Assembly: GCF_033962415.1 (NCBI RefSeq) | Contig: NZ_JAVIKH010000002.1 | Location: forward strand, 124,001 to 188,000 | Length of the DNA stretch: 64,000 bases | Direction: 5' to 3' | Origin: Candidatus Cetobacterium colombiensis | GTDB taxonomy: Bacteria; Fusobacteriota; Fusobacteriia; Fusobacteriales; Fusobacteriaceae | Shown here: positions 9,398 to 18,083 of the stretch, in pieces | How the letters are laid out: every line of letters starts with the position of its first letter | Numbering within the stretch: position 1 is the first letter of the stretch | Notes under the pieces: model-generated | What the model was told of the DNA's origin: nothing | Seen by the model: only the letters and a program-made list of their open reading frames with translations | The model's database searches: none | Program-made: the position numbers and the translations under genes

Positions 9398-9437
9398 AAG
9401 CTATTTTCCTGTTTTTTTTGGAAGGTAGCTTTTTTTA
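9398..9437 (+). terminator. Riboswitch-controlled terminator upstream of tenA
   Basis: Arms 9398-9409 (AAGCTATTTTCC) and 9420-9431 (GGAAGGTAGCTT) pair over 12 bp with two G-U pairs and are followed by a T run. This is the transcription-off structure of the TPP riboswitch. It is also the first terminator downstream of ssb. Confidence 0.85.
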
Positions 9438-9464
9438 TTTACAAAATTTTAAGGAGGATTACTT

Positions 9465-10118
9465 ATGTTTTCAAAAGAGTTGTATGAAAGTGCTAAGAAT
9501 ATTTGGGATAGTTATTACGAACATCCATTTGTTAAAGGAATAGGAGATGGATCTTTACAAAAAGAAAAATTTAAATTTTATATTATTCAAGATTATTTAT
9601 ATCTTTTAGAATACGCTAAGCTTTTTGCTTTAGGAGTTATTAAAAGTAAAACTGAAAATGATATGAAAAAATTTGCAAGTCTTACTGACGGGATTTTAAA
9701 TTCAGAAATGGGAATCCATAGAATATATATGAAAAAATTAGGAGTTAATGAACTTGATATTTCCAATGCAAATCCAACTTTAGATAATATTTCCTATACA
9801 AGTTATATGTTATCCGCTTCTCATTGCGGTGATATTAAAGAAATTGCTGTTGCTGCTCTTTCATGTATGTGGAGTTACAAAATGATTGGAGACAATCTAA
9901 AAAAATTATACAGTTTAAATAATAATTTTTATCAAGAGTGGATTGATTGTTACTGTTCTGAAAGATATGCAGAACTGACAAAATGGAATATTGAATTAGT
10001 TGAAAAATATTGTCAAAATATTACTTCTGCAGAAAAAGAACATTTAAAATCTATTTTTATTAATTGTAGTATTTATGAATCTAAATTTTGGGATATGTCG
10101 TACAAAGGGAAGCTTTAA
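9465..10118 (+). CDS. tenA: Aminopyrimidine aminohydrolase (thiaminase II family)
   Basis: TenA hydrolyses degraded thiamin pyrimidines (aminomethyl-HMP) to HMP for thiamin salvage. The 217-residue all-helical protein carries the expected nucleophilic cysteine in AALSCMWSY and a C-terminal YESKFWDM with the conserved Glu. It is the first gene behind the TPP riboswitch and is followed by a complete ABC importer, which matches the base-degraded-thiamin salvage system. AAGGAGG precedes the ATG at a normal distance. Confidence 0.9.
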   Translation: MFSKELYESAKNIWDSYYEHPFVKGIGDGSLQKEKFKFYIIQDYLYLLEYAKLFALGVIKSKTENDMKKFASLTDGILNSEMGIHRIYMKKLGVNELDISNANPTLDNISYTSYMLSASHCGDIKEIAVAALSCMWSYKMIGDNLKKLYSLNNNFYQEWIDCYCSERYAELTKWNIELVEKYCQNITSAEKEHLKSIFINCSIYESKFWDMSYKGKL

Positions 10119-10119
10119 A

Positions 10120-10836
10120 ATGAATATACTTGAAGCAAAAAATATCACTTTTAGTTATGATGATGATTCTATTATTTTAAAAAATCTTTCTTTCCATATA
10201 AAAAAAGGAGAATTAATTAGTATTGTTGGTGGAAGTGGTTGTGGAAAATCCACTATTCTTAAAATTTTAACAGGAATTGAAAAAAATTCTCAAGGAAATA
10301 TAAATACCAATGATTTATCATATATGCCACAATCTGATACTTTACTTCCTTGGAGAAATATTCTCGACAATATTCTTCTTCCTGCTGAAATAAAAAAAGA
10401 AAACTTAAAAAAAGCAAAAGAAAAAGCAATTACTTATTTAAAAAGATTGGAGTTATTTGATTATGCTTATAATTTTCCAAAAGATTTGTCAGGCGGAATG
10501 AAACAACGAATTTGCTTTATCCGAGCCCTTATAAATGACAATGAACTTTTATTATTAGATGAACCTTTTTCAGCTTTAGACTCTATAACTAGGGAAGATT
10601 TGCAAAAGTGGCTTTTAAAAAATCTTTCCTTATTAAAAAAAAGTATGATTTTTATAACTCATGATATTGATGAAGCAATTTTTTTATCTAATAGAATTCT
10701 TGTATGTTCTGAAAAACCTATTTCTTTTTTTAAAGAATTTAATATTCCACCAAATATTAATTCTGAACAAAAATTACAATTAAAAAAAGAAATTCTTAAA
10801 GCTATAAAAGGAGAAGCATCTTATGAAAAAAATTAA
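10120..10836 (+). CDS. thiZ: ABC transporter ATPase, thiamin precursor uptake
   Basis: ATP-binding subunit of the importer encoded with tenA. The 238-residue protein has a Walker A motif (GGSGCGKST), the signature LSGGMKQR, Walker B (LLLLDEPFSALD) and the H-loop histidine in FITHDIDEA. It is in the nitrate/taurine/thiamin-precursor class. ATG 10120 is chosen because it follows AAAGGGA by normal spacing and sits 1 base after the tenA stop; an upstream in-frame start would lie inside tenA. It overlaps the permease gene by 14 bases. The symbol follows the ThiXYZ convention and is inferred from context. Confidence 0.85.
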   Translation: MNILEAKNITFSYDDDSIILKNLSFHIKKGELISIVGGSGCGKSTILKILTGIEKNSQGNINTNDLSYMPQSDTLLPWRNILDNILLPAEIKKENLKKAKEKAITYLKRLELFDYAYNFPKDLSGGMKQRICFIRALINDNELLLLDEPFSALDSITREDLQKWLLKNLSLLKKSMIFITHDIDEAIFLSNRILVCSEKPISFFKEFNIPPNINSEQKLQLKKEILKAIKGEASYEKN

Positions 10837-11563
10837 TTATTCTATTATTTCAGCTATTACTTTTTTTATAGTTTGGGAAGCTTTAGGTAGATATATTAAT
10901 AAAGGCTATATTTTACCTACACCTTTGAATATTATTAAAAAAATTTGGATTTTAAAAGAAAGCCTTTTTATGACTCATCTTCCTGTAACATTTTTAATTG
11001 CAGGAATTTCATTAATTTTAACAATGGGATTAGGAATTTTTTTAGCTAGTGCTATGGATTTAAGTAAGATTATATACAACTGCATTCATCCTCTAATTGT
11101 AACTAGCCAAACAATTCCCATCACTGCACTAGCTCCAATATTTATTTTATGGTTTGGTTATTCTATTTGGAGTAAAATTATTGTATCTGTTATGATTTCA
11201 TTTTTTCCAGTTACTATAACCATATATAATGGTCTTCAAAATATTAATCAAAGTGAGTTAGATTACTTTAAAAGTTTAAAAGCTACTAAAACTCAAATAT
11301 TTTTTAAATTAAAAATACCCACAGCATTACCTAATCTTTTTTCTGCTTTCAAAATGAGTATTCCTCTTGTTTTAATTGGAGCAGCTATTGGTGAATGGTT
11401 AGGAGCTACTGCTGGACTTGGATATTTTAGTAAAAGAATGATGTCTCAGCTTGATGGAGCTGGAGTTTTTGCTCCTATTTTTATTTTATCTTCATTGGCA
11501 ATTCTACTTGTTCGATTAATAGGTTATTTAGAAAATAAAATTTTACACTGGAGGAAAAAATGA
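10823..11563 (+). CDS. thiX: ABC transporter permease, thiamin precursor uptake
   Basis: Integral membrane subunit, 246 residues with about six hydrophobic segments. It has the EAA-like loop (SLKATKTQIFFKLKIPTALP, about 153-172) that docks the ATPase. It overlaps the ATPase gene at its start and the binding-protein gene by 4 bases at its end, so the three are one transcriptional unit. Substrate assignment (formylaminopyrimidine or related HMP precursor) rests on tenA and the TPP riboswitch. Confidence 0.82.
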   Translation: MKKINYSIISAITFFIVWEALGRYINKGYILPTPLNIIKKIWILKESLFMTHLPVTFLIAGISLILTMGLGIFLASAMDLSKIIYNCIHPLIVTSQTIPITALAPIFILWFGYSIWSKIIVSVMISFFPVTITIYNGLQNINQSELDYFKSLKATKTQIFFKLKIPTALPNLFSAFKMSIPLVLIGAAIGEWLGATAGLGYFSKRMMSQLDGAGVFAPIFILSSLAILLVRLIGYLENKILHWRKK

Positions 11564-12537
11564 AAAAAATGTTACTTATTATTTTCAGTTTATTTTTTTT
11601 AATTGGATGCAATAAAGGAGAAAAAAATAATACTCTTAAAGAAGTTTCTATAATTTTAGACTGGTATCCTAATGCAGTTCATTCATTTATCTATACAGCT
11701 ATTGAAAAGGGCTATTTTGAAGAGGAGGGGATTAAACTAAACATTATTTACCCATCTTCACCAAACGATTCTTTAACCCTTCCTGCAGCTCAAAAGGCTG
11801 ATATTGGAATTTCATACTTAAATAATGTTATAATTGCAAAAACTAATGAAAATATACCAATTAAATCATTTGGAGCTATTTTACAAAGATCTGTTAATAC
11901 TGTTATTTCTTTGAAAGAAAAAAACATTACTTCTCCTAAAGATTTTAAAAATAAAATTGCCGGAACAAGTGGTGGAGTTCTTTCAGAAATATATTTAACT
12001 TCCATGATGAAATTTGAAAATTTAAACCCATCATCTCTTAAAGTAATCGATGTAGGATTTGATCTTTTAACTTCTCTAATTACAAATCAAGTTGATTTTA
12101 CTATTGGAAATATGATTAATCATGAAATTCCTGTAATTAAAGAAAAAGGAATTGAGATCAATTACTTTTTAATTGATAATTATGGTATTCCTCAAGCTTA
12201 TGAATTAGTTTTAGTTGCCAATGAAAATTCATTAAATAAAAATAAGGCTATCTATCAAAAAGTATTAAAAGCTATGACAAAAGGATTTGATTATGTTCAA
12301 AAAAATCCAAATGAATCATTACAAATTCTTTTATCAAAACAAGCGGTAGACCAATTTCCTTTAAATAAAAATGTTGAAAAGCAAAGTTTAGATATTTTAC
12401 TTCCTATTATGCAAACTTCTGAAAATAATTTTTTAAATCAAACAAAAAAAGTTTGGGAAAATAATGTTAATTGGCTATATGAAAACAAAGTTATTTTAAA
12501 AAAATTACCTGTTGAAAACTTTATATATCAATTTTAA
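11560..12537 (+). CDS. thiY: Thiamin-precursor-binding lipoprotein
   Basis: Periplasmic-side solute-binding protein of the NMT1/THI5-like family. The 325-residue product starts with a lipoprotein signal (MKKMLLIIFSLFFLIGC, with the lipid-attachment Cys at 17). It continues with VSIILDWYPNAVHSFIYTAI, which matches the LDWxPN start typical of pyrimidine-binding members. It is the last gene of the TPP-regulated operon. The exact ligand (HMP or formylaminopyrimidine) cannot be read from the sequence. Confidence 0.82.
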   Translation: MKKMLLIIFSLFFLIGCNKGEKNNTLKEVSIILDWYPNAVHSFIYTAIEKGYFEEEGIKLNIIYPSSPNDSLTLPAAQKADIGISYLNNVIIAKTNENIPIKSFGAILQRSVNTVISLKEKNITSPKDFKNKIAGTSGGVLSEIYLTSMMKFENLNPSSLKVIDVGFDLLTSLITNQVDFTIGNMINHEIPVIKEKGIEINYFLIDNYGIPQAYELVLVANENSLNKNKAIYQKVLKAMTKGFDYVQKNPNESLQILLSKQAVDQFPLNKNVEKQSLDILLPIMQTSENNFLNQTKKVWENNVNWLYENKVILKKLPVENFIYQF

Positions 12538-12586
12538 AATTTTTAATATATAATAGCCTTTGAAATAAAATTTTGGAGGGATTATT

Positions 12587-13930
12587 TTGAAACAATTTCG
12601 CTCTTTATGGAGAGAAAATAGAAGTGAGATTCTATCTATTTTTACAATTGCTTTACCTACTATAGTTGATATGTTTGTTCAAACTTTACTTGGATTTTTT
12701 GATTTGATTATGGTTGGGCGTTTAGGACCAGATGCTATTGCTTCTGTAGGATTAGGAACTGCACCTATTTTAACTGTTATACCTATATTTTTTGCTATTA
12801 GTGTTGGTACTACTGCAATGGTCAGCCGTGCTTTTGGAGCTAGAAATTATTCTGAAGCTAAAGAAAGTATGAGCCAAAGTTTAATTTTAGGAATTCCTGC
12901 GGCATTTATTGTTACCTTTATCTTTATAATTTTTGGTAAAAACATTTTAGAAATAATTAGTAAAAATCAGCCTATTACAGATGCTTTAAGTTACCTAAAA
13001 GTTGTTTCTTTAGGAATTCCTTTTCTATGTTTCAATATTATTTTTTCTTATGGTTTCAGATCTATAAACAAAGCTAAGATACCTATGATTAATAATACAG
13101 TTAGTATTTTTTCAAATATACTTCTTAACTATATTTTTATTTTTATTTTAGATCTTGGAATTTTAGGAGCAGGAATAGCTACTACTATTTCTAGAGGTAT
13201 TGTTACTCTTATATTTTCTTTTCTTATTATTTATAAGAGAAACTATTGTATTGCCTTAAACATAGAAGACTTTAAAATAAATAAAGATATTTGTAAAAGA
13301 CTTTTAAAGGTTGGTCTCCCTTCTGCAGGAGAGCAAGGAATATTTAGAATTGGAATGCTTATTTTTGAAGCTATGGTTATAAATTTAGGTACTTTACAAT
13401 ATGCTGCACACAAGATTGCATTGACAGCAGAATCATTTTCTTTTAACTTAGGTTTAGGATTTTCTGTTGCAGGAACAACACTTGTAGGACAACATTTAGG
13501 TGCCCATAAGTATCAAGATGCTCGAAAAGCCGGATTTTTAAATATGTTTTTAGCCATGTTTGTTATGACAACTTTTGGATTTATCTTTATGCTATTTCCT
13601 AAATTTGTTATATCGATGTTTACAAAAGATCAAAGTATTGTTCCTATGGCTAGTTCTGCTCTTAGAATTGTATCTATTGCTCAACCAATTCTTGCAGTTT
13701 CTATGGTTTTAAGTGGTGCTCTTAGAGGAGCTGGAGATACAAAATCCGTTCTTTGGATAACATCATTTGGTATGTTTTTCATAAGAATTCCTCTTACTTA
13801 TCTTTTGTTATATGTACTTAACTTTGGATTAAATGGAGCTTGGATGGTTATGATTGTAGATTTAACATACAGAGGTCTTGCTTGCTTATATAGATTTAAA
13901 CAAGGACAATGGAGATATATTGAGGTGTAA
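12587..13930 (+). CDS. MATE family multidrug efflux transporter
   Basis: Cation-coupled drug/metabolite exporter of 447 residues with about twelve membrane helices and the MATE pattern FxxLxxxGRLGPDAIASVGLG near residue 37. The start is TTG at 12587 with GGAGGG 6 bases upstream; no ATG is available in that spacing. The last codons GAG GTG TAA also form the ribosome site of the next gene, 2 bases downstream. Substrate unknown. Confidence 0.88.
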   Translation: MKQFRSLWRENRSEILSIFTIALPTIVDMFVQTLLGFFDLIMVGRLGPDAIASVGLGTAPILTVIPIFFAISVGTTAMVSRAFGARNYSEAKESMSQSLILGIPAAFIVTFIFIIFGKNILEIISKNQPITDALSYLKVVSLGIPFLCFNIIFSYGFRSINKAKIPMINNTVSIFSNILLNYIFIFILDLGILGAGIATTISRGIVTLIFSFLIIYKRNYCIALNIEDFKINKDICKRLLKVGLPSAGEQGIFRIGMLIFEAMVINLGTLQYAAHKIALTAESFSFNLGLGFSVAGTTLVGQHLGAHKYQDARKAGFLNMFLAMFVMTTFGFIFMLFPKFVISMFTKDQSIVPMASSALRIVSIAQPILAVSMVLSGALRGAGDTKSVLWITSFGMFFIRIPLTYLLLYVLNFGLNGAWMVMIVDLTYRGLACLYRFKQGQWRYIEV

Positions 13931-13932
13931 TT

Positions 13933-14262
13933 ATGATAATACAAATTTTTGGTAGAAAAAACTGTAATGATACAAAAAAAGTTCAAAGATTTTTTAAAGA
14001 GAGAGGAATCAAATTTCAATTTATAGATTTTTCCGAAAAAGCTCCTTCTAAAAAAGAATTTGAAAATTTTTTAAAATACTATAATATTGAAGAGTTTTTA
14101 GATATTAATGGAAATGAATTTAAAAAAAGAAATTTACAATATCATGTATTTGATACAAAAGAATTACTTCTAGAAAATCCTATACTTTTTAAAACACCAA
14201 TCATTAGGTGGGAAAAAGGAGTTCTTTTAGGATATAATCTTGAAATCTTAAAAAAAATTTAA
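13933..14262 (+). CDS. ArsC/Spx-family thioredoxin-fold protein
   Basis: A 109-residue member of the ArsC/Spx/YffB group: an N-terminal beta strand followed by GRKNCNDT with a single redox-position Cys near residue 11, and C-terminal FKTPIIRWEKGVLLGY, matching the TPLxR..xxxxGf motif. It lacks the CxxC of Spx, so it may be an arsenate-reductase-like or glutathione-independent thiol protein rather than a transcription partner. It is probably co-translated with the MATE gene. Confidence 0.8.
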   Translation: MIIQIFGRKNCNDTKKVQRFFKERGIKFQFIDFSEKAPSKKEFENFLKYYNIEEFLDINGNEFKKRNLQYHVFDTKELLLENPILFKTPIIRWEKGVLLGYNLEILKKI

Positions 14263-14339
14263 TTTTTCAAACTTTTTAAGACTTTATGCTGTCTAAAAAT
14301 TAAATAAAGTGTTAAAGTAAAATAATTTTAATCCCCCCC

Positions 14340-14371
14340 AAAAGCCTCTCATCCCCCCGAGAGGCTTTTTT
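14340..14371. terminator. Bidirectional terminator with C-rich loop
   Basis: AAAAGCCTCTC (14340-14350) pairs with GAGAGGCTTTT (14359-14369) around the loop ATCCCCCC and is followed by T residues. It ends the plus-strand ArsC/Spx gene and the minus-strand WYL gene. A second ATCCCCCCC tract sits directly upstream, which is odd in this AT-rich DNA. Confidence 0.8.
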
Positions 14372-15210
14372 TATTCATATTTCATCAGAGCTTTTTTATA
14401 TTTATCTTTAAACCACTCTCTCAACTCTTTAGGCTCTATTATCTCAACATCATCTAAGAAAAAACTAAAATATCTTTTTGCTTTTTCTTGAGAACATTCT
14501 AAAATATATTCGTTCCCATCTTTTTTTAATATTTTAGGTCTATTTGTTTCTAAATCTTTAAATAATTTTTCTCCTTTTTCACTTAAAATTATTTTTATTT
14601 TTTGATCTAAAGAGATAAATGGATCAAAATCAACTTTCATTTTTTCAACAATATTTTTATCTCTCATTTTAAAAATTATTTTTTTTACATAAATTGATTT
14701 TATATATTTTATTTTATAGTTTTTCCATCTTTGCTCTTTTAAATTATAACAAAATAAATAATTTGTAACTTCTAATTTTGAACTTTCAATTAAATATGGT
14801 TCGACCTCTACATTTTTATCATCCCTAAAAGTTATTTTTATTAATTTATTTTCTTTGATTGAATAATTTATTCTATCAATAATCTCTTTAAATAAAAATT
14901 GTTCTCTCTTTTTTTTTCCTTGATTTGTATATTCAATTAAAATTTCTCTAAAAAATTCTGATTCATTTTGAATTTTATTTTCTTCTAAAAAATTATAGTA
15001 CCCTTCTAGATTTTTTTTATTTAAATTAAACTGAATTACACTCGTTTCTCCTTTATAAGAATTCATAAATTTTCTATTTTTATTTTCTAGTATAGCTCGA
15101 GTATAAATATAATTTAATAATGTATTCTTTTTTATAAAAAATTCTTCTATATCATTTTCTAAAATTTCAACTACTCTGCTTGGCAATGTTATTCTTATTT
15201 TTTTTTCCAT
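14371..15210 (-). CDS. WYL-domain transcriptional regulator with a ribbon-helix-helix-like N-terminus
   Basis: A 279-residue protein. The N-terminus (KKIRITLPSRVVEILENDI) looks like a ribbon-helix-helix DNA-binding segment. The middle (about 115-190) is a WYL sensor domain (KLIKITFRDD...EVEPYLIESSKLEVTNYLFCYN), followed by a WYL C-terminal extension. ATG 15210 is preferred because GGAG lies 6 bases before it, whereas a TTG at 15222 overlaps that site. WYL proteins usually sense nucleic acids or nucleotides and often regulate defence or stress genes; no target is evident nearby. Confidence 0.75.
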   Translation of the reverse strand: MEKKIRITLPSRVVEILENDIEEFFIKKNTLLNYIYTRAILENKNRKFMNSYKGETSVIQFNLNKKNLEGYYNFLEENKIQNESEFFREILIEYTNQGKKKREQFLFKEIIDRINYSIKENKLIKITFRDDKNVEVEPYLIESSKLEVTNYLFCYNLKEQRWKNYKIKYIKSIYVKKIIFKMRDKNIVEKMKVDFDPFISLDQKIKIILSEKGEKLFKDLETNRPKILKKDGNEYILECSQEKAKRYFSFFLDDVEIIEPKELREWFKDKYKKALMKYE

Positions 15211-15249
15211 ATTTCGCTCCAATAGAATCTTTATTTAGGGATTATTATA

Positions 15250-15261
15250 TCATGAAAATAA
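15250..15261. promoter_or_regulatory. Possible autoregulatory operator of the RpiR-type regulator
   Basis: TCATGAAAATAA here repeats the first 12 bases of the reverse complement of the left arm and flank of the dyad in front of nanE (16186-16222). Only a half-site is visible. It lies between the WYL and RpiR genes. Confidence 0.25.
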
Positions 15262-15323
15262 ATATTTTTTTATAAATTTATTTGTGGTATATTTATTATA
15301 AAAACTATTTAGGGGGTCTTCTT

Positions 15324-16118
15324 TTGGATATTGTCTATCAAATAAAACAAAAATACAGTACTTTTTCTCAAAAAGAAAAAGATATTGCAAATTATATACT
15401 CGAGCATAAAAAGAATATAGAAAATATTTCTATTACAAATTTATCAAAAGCTACTGGTGCTTCTACTTCAACAATAACTCGATTTTCTAAAAAAATTAAC
15501 TGTGAAAGTTTTGTTCAAATGAAAATAAAGTTAAATACTCATTCTATAAATACTACACATAAAGAGGATGAACTTTTTTCGGCAGTTTATAATTACTACA
15601 CTGAAGTCATCGAAAAAACAAATACTTTAATCAATAAAAAATTAATTTTAAAAATTGTCTATGAAATTAAAAGAGCTAAAAAAATATATATTTACGGAGT
15701 GGGAAGTTCTGGTTTAACTGCTCAAGAATTCATGCATCGACTCTTAAGAATGGGCTTTAATGTTTCTTGTATTACCGATTCTCATATGATGATTATTAAT
15801 AGTTCTATTTTATCAAAAGATGATTTAGTTATTGGAATATCTATATCCGGTGAAACTAAAGAAATTGTAGATTCTTTAAGAGTATCGCAAAAAAATAACG
15901 CTTATACTATTGGAGTAACTAGTTTTTCTAATAGCAGTTTAAGCAAATACTCAAATGATTTAATCTTAATTTGTGCTTCTGATTTTATACATAAACAAGA
16001 CTTTATAAATACTCAATTTTCAACTATGTATCTTTTCGATTTAATTTCTACTATTTTATTAACTGATGAAGAACTTAAATATAAAATGCAACTTACTATT
16101 AAAGCTATTTTAAAATAA
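15324..16118 (+). CDS. RpiR-family regulator (HTH plus sugar isomerase domain)
   Basis: A 264-residue regulator with an N-terminal HTH_6 domain (about 1-75; TGASTSTITRFSKKINCESF) and a C-terminal SIS domain (about 110-250) that senses phosphosugars (IYIYGVGSSGLTAQEF). TTG 15324 is chosen because AGGGGG lies 7 bases upstream; a TTG at 15282 sits in the likely promoter. Its neighbour nanE and the dyad between them suggest it is the local control of amino-sugar or sialic-acid catabolism (NanR-like). Effector not provable from sequence. Confidence 0.82.
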   Translation: MDIVYQIKQKYSTFSQKEKDIANYILEHKKNIENISITNLSKATGASTSTITRFSKKINCESFVQMKIKLNTHSINTTHKEDELFSAVYNYYTEVIEKTNTLINKKLILKIVYEIKRAKKIYIYGVGSSGLTAQEFMHRLLRMGFNVSCITDSHMMIINSSILSKDDLVIGISISGETKEIVDSLRVSQKNNAYTIGVTSFSNSSLSKYSNDLILICASDFIHKQDFINTQFSTMYLFDLISTILLTDEELKYKMQLTIKAILK

Positions 16119-16142
16119 ACGGCTAAAAAGCTGTTTTTTTTT
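16117..16142 (+). terminator. Terminator after the RpiR gene
   Basis: AAACGGCT and AGCTGTTT pair (one G-U) around AAAA, followed by a long T run. The stem overlaps the stop codon. Confidence 0.65.
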
Positions 16143-16185
16143 ATTGTAATTTTAATCTTCTTGTGATATATTCATATTACAAGAA

Positions 16186-16222
16186 AATTATTTTCATGAT
16201 ATTTTTTAAAATGAAAATAATT
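16186..16222. promoter_or_regulatory. Operator-like dyad upstream of nanE
   Basis: AATTATTTTCAT (16186-16197) and ATGAAAATAATT (16211-16222) are perfect 12-bp inverted copies with 13 bases between them, 23 bases before the nanE start. Within the left arm GAAAAT-T-ATTTTC is itself palindromic. It is a good candidate binding site for the upstream RpiR regulator. Confidence 0.5.
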
Positions 16223-16244
16223 ATGAAACGACGGGAGGAATTTT

Positions 16245-16892
16245 ATGAAAAGAGGTCTTATTGTATCATGTCAAGCTTTAGAAAATGAACCTTTACATAG
16301 TTCATTTATAATGGGGAAAATGGCTCTTGCAGCAGAAATGGGAGGAGCAGTTGGTATTAGAGCTAATGGTGTTGAAGATATTTTAGAAATTAAGAAAATG
16401 GTTAATTTACCTATTATTGGTATTATAAAAAAAGATTATGAAAATATGGTTTCTTATATCACTCCTACAAGAAAAGAGCTAGAAGCTTTAATTGATATAA
16501 ATATTGATGTTATAGCTCTTGATGCCACTATAAATGCTGATTTAAATCTTTTAAACTCTTTAAAAATCAAGTATCCTAATCAAAAGTTTATGGCAGATAT
16601 TTCAACTGTTGAGGAAGGAATTCGTGCTGAAAAACTTGGGTTTGACTATATAGGTACAACATTAGTAGGCTATACTGAACAATCTAAAAATTTAAATAAT
16701 TTTGATGTTTTAAAAGAACTTTTAGAAAAATGTAACACACCTATTATTGCTGAAGGAAACTTTGATACTCCTGAAAAATCTAGAAAAGCTATGGAAATGG
16801 GTTCTTATGCAGTTGTCGTTGGAGGTGCAATAACTCGTCCACAGTTAATTACAAAAAAATTCTCAGATGAAATTAATAAAGTAAATTTCTAA
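16245..16892 (+). CDS. nanE: N-acetylmannosamine-6-phosphate 2-epimerase
   Basis: Converts ManNAc-6-P to GlcNAc-6-P in sialic acid and ManNAc catabolism. The 215-residue TIM-barrel protein has the NanE hallmarks: the N-terminal [42 protein letters not shown], and the C-terminal phosphate loop IAEGNF...[16 protein letters not shown] precedes the ATG. It stands alone between the RpiR gene and a terminator; other nan genes are not in the window. Confidence 0.92.
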   Translation: MKRGLIVSCQALENEPLHSSFIMGKMALAAEMGGAVGIRANGVEDILEIKKMVNLPIIGIIKKDYENMVSYITPTRKELEALIDINIDVIALDATINADLNLLNSLKIKYPNQKFMADISTVEEGIRAEKLGFDYIGTTLVGYTEQSKNLNNFDVLKELLEKCNTPIIAEGNFDTPEKSRKAMEMGSYAVVVGGAITRPQLITKKFSDEINKVNF

Positions 16893-16893
16893 A

Positions 16894-16932
16894 ATAAAAA
16901 TAAGGTAGAGAAATCCTCTACCTTATTTTTAT
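16894..16932. terminator. Bidirectional terminator nanE / aminotransferase
   Basis: A 17-bp perfect stem (16894-16910 with 16916-16932) around a 5-base loop, with A and T flanks on each side. The minus-strand aminotransferase gene ends inside it. Confidence 0.8.
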
Positions 16933-18069
16933 AAACTCTATAAATCTATCTATAGCTTCTAGTAAAATTTCTTCATCTTTCACTAATGATATTCTTATAT
17001 AATTATCCATTCCAAATGCAATTCCTGGAACAACTGCTACTTTTTCTTTTTCTAATAATTGTTTTGCAAACTCTAGAGAATCTAAATTAGTTATTCCATC
17101 TAAACTTACAAACATATAGATAGCACCTTTTGGTTCAATTACATCTATTTTTTCATCTTTTAATTTTTTATATACTTTTTCTGCTCTATTTTTATAAATT
17201 TCAACTTGTGATGATATATCTTGACATTTCTTCAAAGCAATCAAAGCACCTTTTTGTGAAATAATGCTTGGTGAAGTTACAGCATATTGATGGACTTTAA
17301 CTAGATATTCTTTCATTTTTTTACTTGAAATTATATACCCTATTCTCCATCCTGTTAAAGAGTGAGATTTAGAAAATCCATTCACTAAAATAACATTTTC
17401 TCTATATCCATCTTTTAAAAAACTATTATGTCTCTCTCCAAATGTAATTTCACTATATACTTCATCTGTTATTATATAAAGATGATTTTCTTTTGCAAAT
17501 TTTAAAATTTCATCTCTATTTTTTTCAGAAATTATAACCCCAGAAGGATTAGATGGATAATTAACTATGATTGCTTTAGTTTTATCTGTCATATTTCTTT
17601 TTAAGCTTTCAACTGTTAATTCAAAATTATCAGAAGAAGTATCTATCTTAACTAATTTAGCACCTGCTAAAGTAATTAATGGCTCATACCCTGGATAAAC
17701 TGGTAATGGCGTCAAAACTTCATCTCCTGGTAAAATAATAGTTCTTATTGCTGTTGAAAGCCCCTCAGTACTCCCTACAGTTACTATAATCTCATCAGAA
17801 GTAACATTTACATCAAATTTTTCTCTATAATATTTTGCAATCTCTTCTCTTAGTTCTAGCATTCCTCCCAATTGAGGATATCCTAATTTTTCTTCTTGCA
17901 TATATTCAATCGTTCCATCTATAACTTCTTTTGGCTGAGGTAAGTCAGGTTCTCCTATTGTTAAATTAATTAAAGTCTTTTCTCCTCCCTCATACTCTTT
18001 ACAAGCCTCAGCGATTTTTCTTATCACAGAGACTTCTATTTTTTCTAAATTAGGATTTACTTTTAACAT
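16918..18069 (-). CDS. Class I/II PLP aminotransferase of the lysine/aspartate operon
   Basis: Fold-type I aminotransferase of 383 residues with NYPSNPSGV and the PLP-lysine motif FSKSHSLTGWRIGY. It lies 14 bases after asd in an operon led by aspartokinase and a lysine riboswitch. That suggests a role in diaminopimelate/lysine synthesis (acetyl-DAP aminotransferase, DapX/PatA-like), although an aspartate aminotransferase would look much the same. GAGGAG precedes ATG 18069. Class assignment is firm; substrate is inferred from context. Confidence 0.82.
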   Translation of the reverse strand: MLKVNPNLEKIEVSVIRKIAEACKEYEGGEKTLINLTIGEPDLPQPKEVIDGTIEYMQEEKLGYPQLGGMLELREEIAKYYREKFDVNVTSDEIIVTVGSTEGLSTAIRTIILPGDEVLTPLPVYPGYEPLITLAGAKLVKIDTSSDNFELTVESLKRNMTDKTKAIIVNYPSNPSGVIISEKNRDEILKFAKENHLYIITDEVYSEITFGERHNSFLKDGYRENVILVNGFSKSHSLTGWRIGYIISSKKMKEYLVKVHQYAVTSPSIISQKGALIALKKCQDISSQVEIYKNRAEKVYKKLKDEKIDVIEPKGAIYMFVSLDGITNLDSLEFAKQLLEKEKVAVVPGIAFGMDNYIRISLVKDEEILLEAIDRFIEFIKIR

Positions 18070-18083
18070 ATTTTCTCCTCTGA

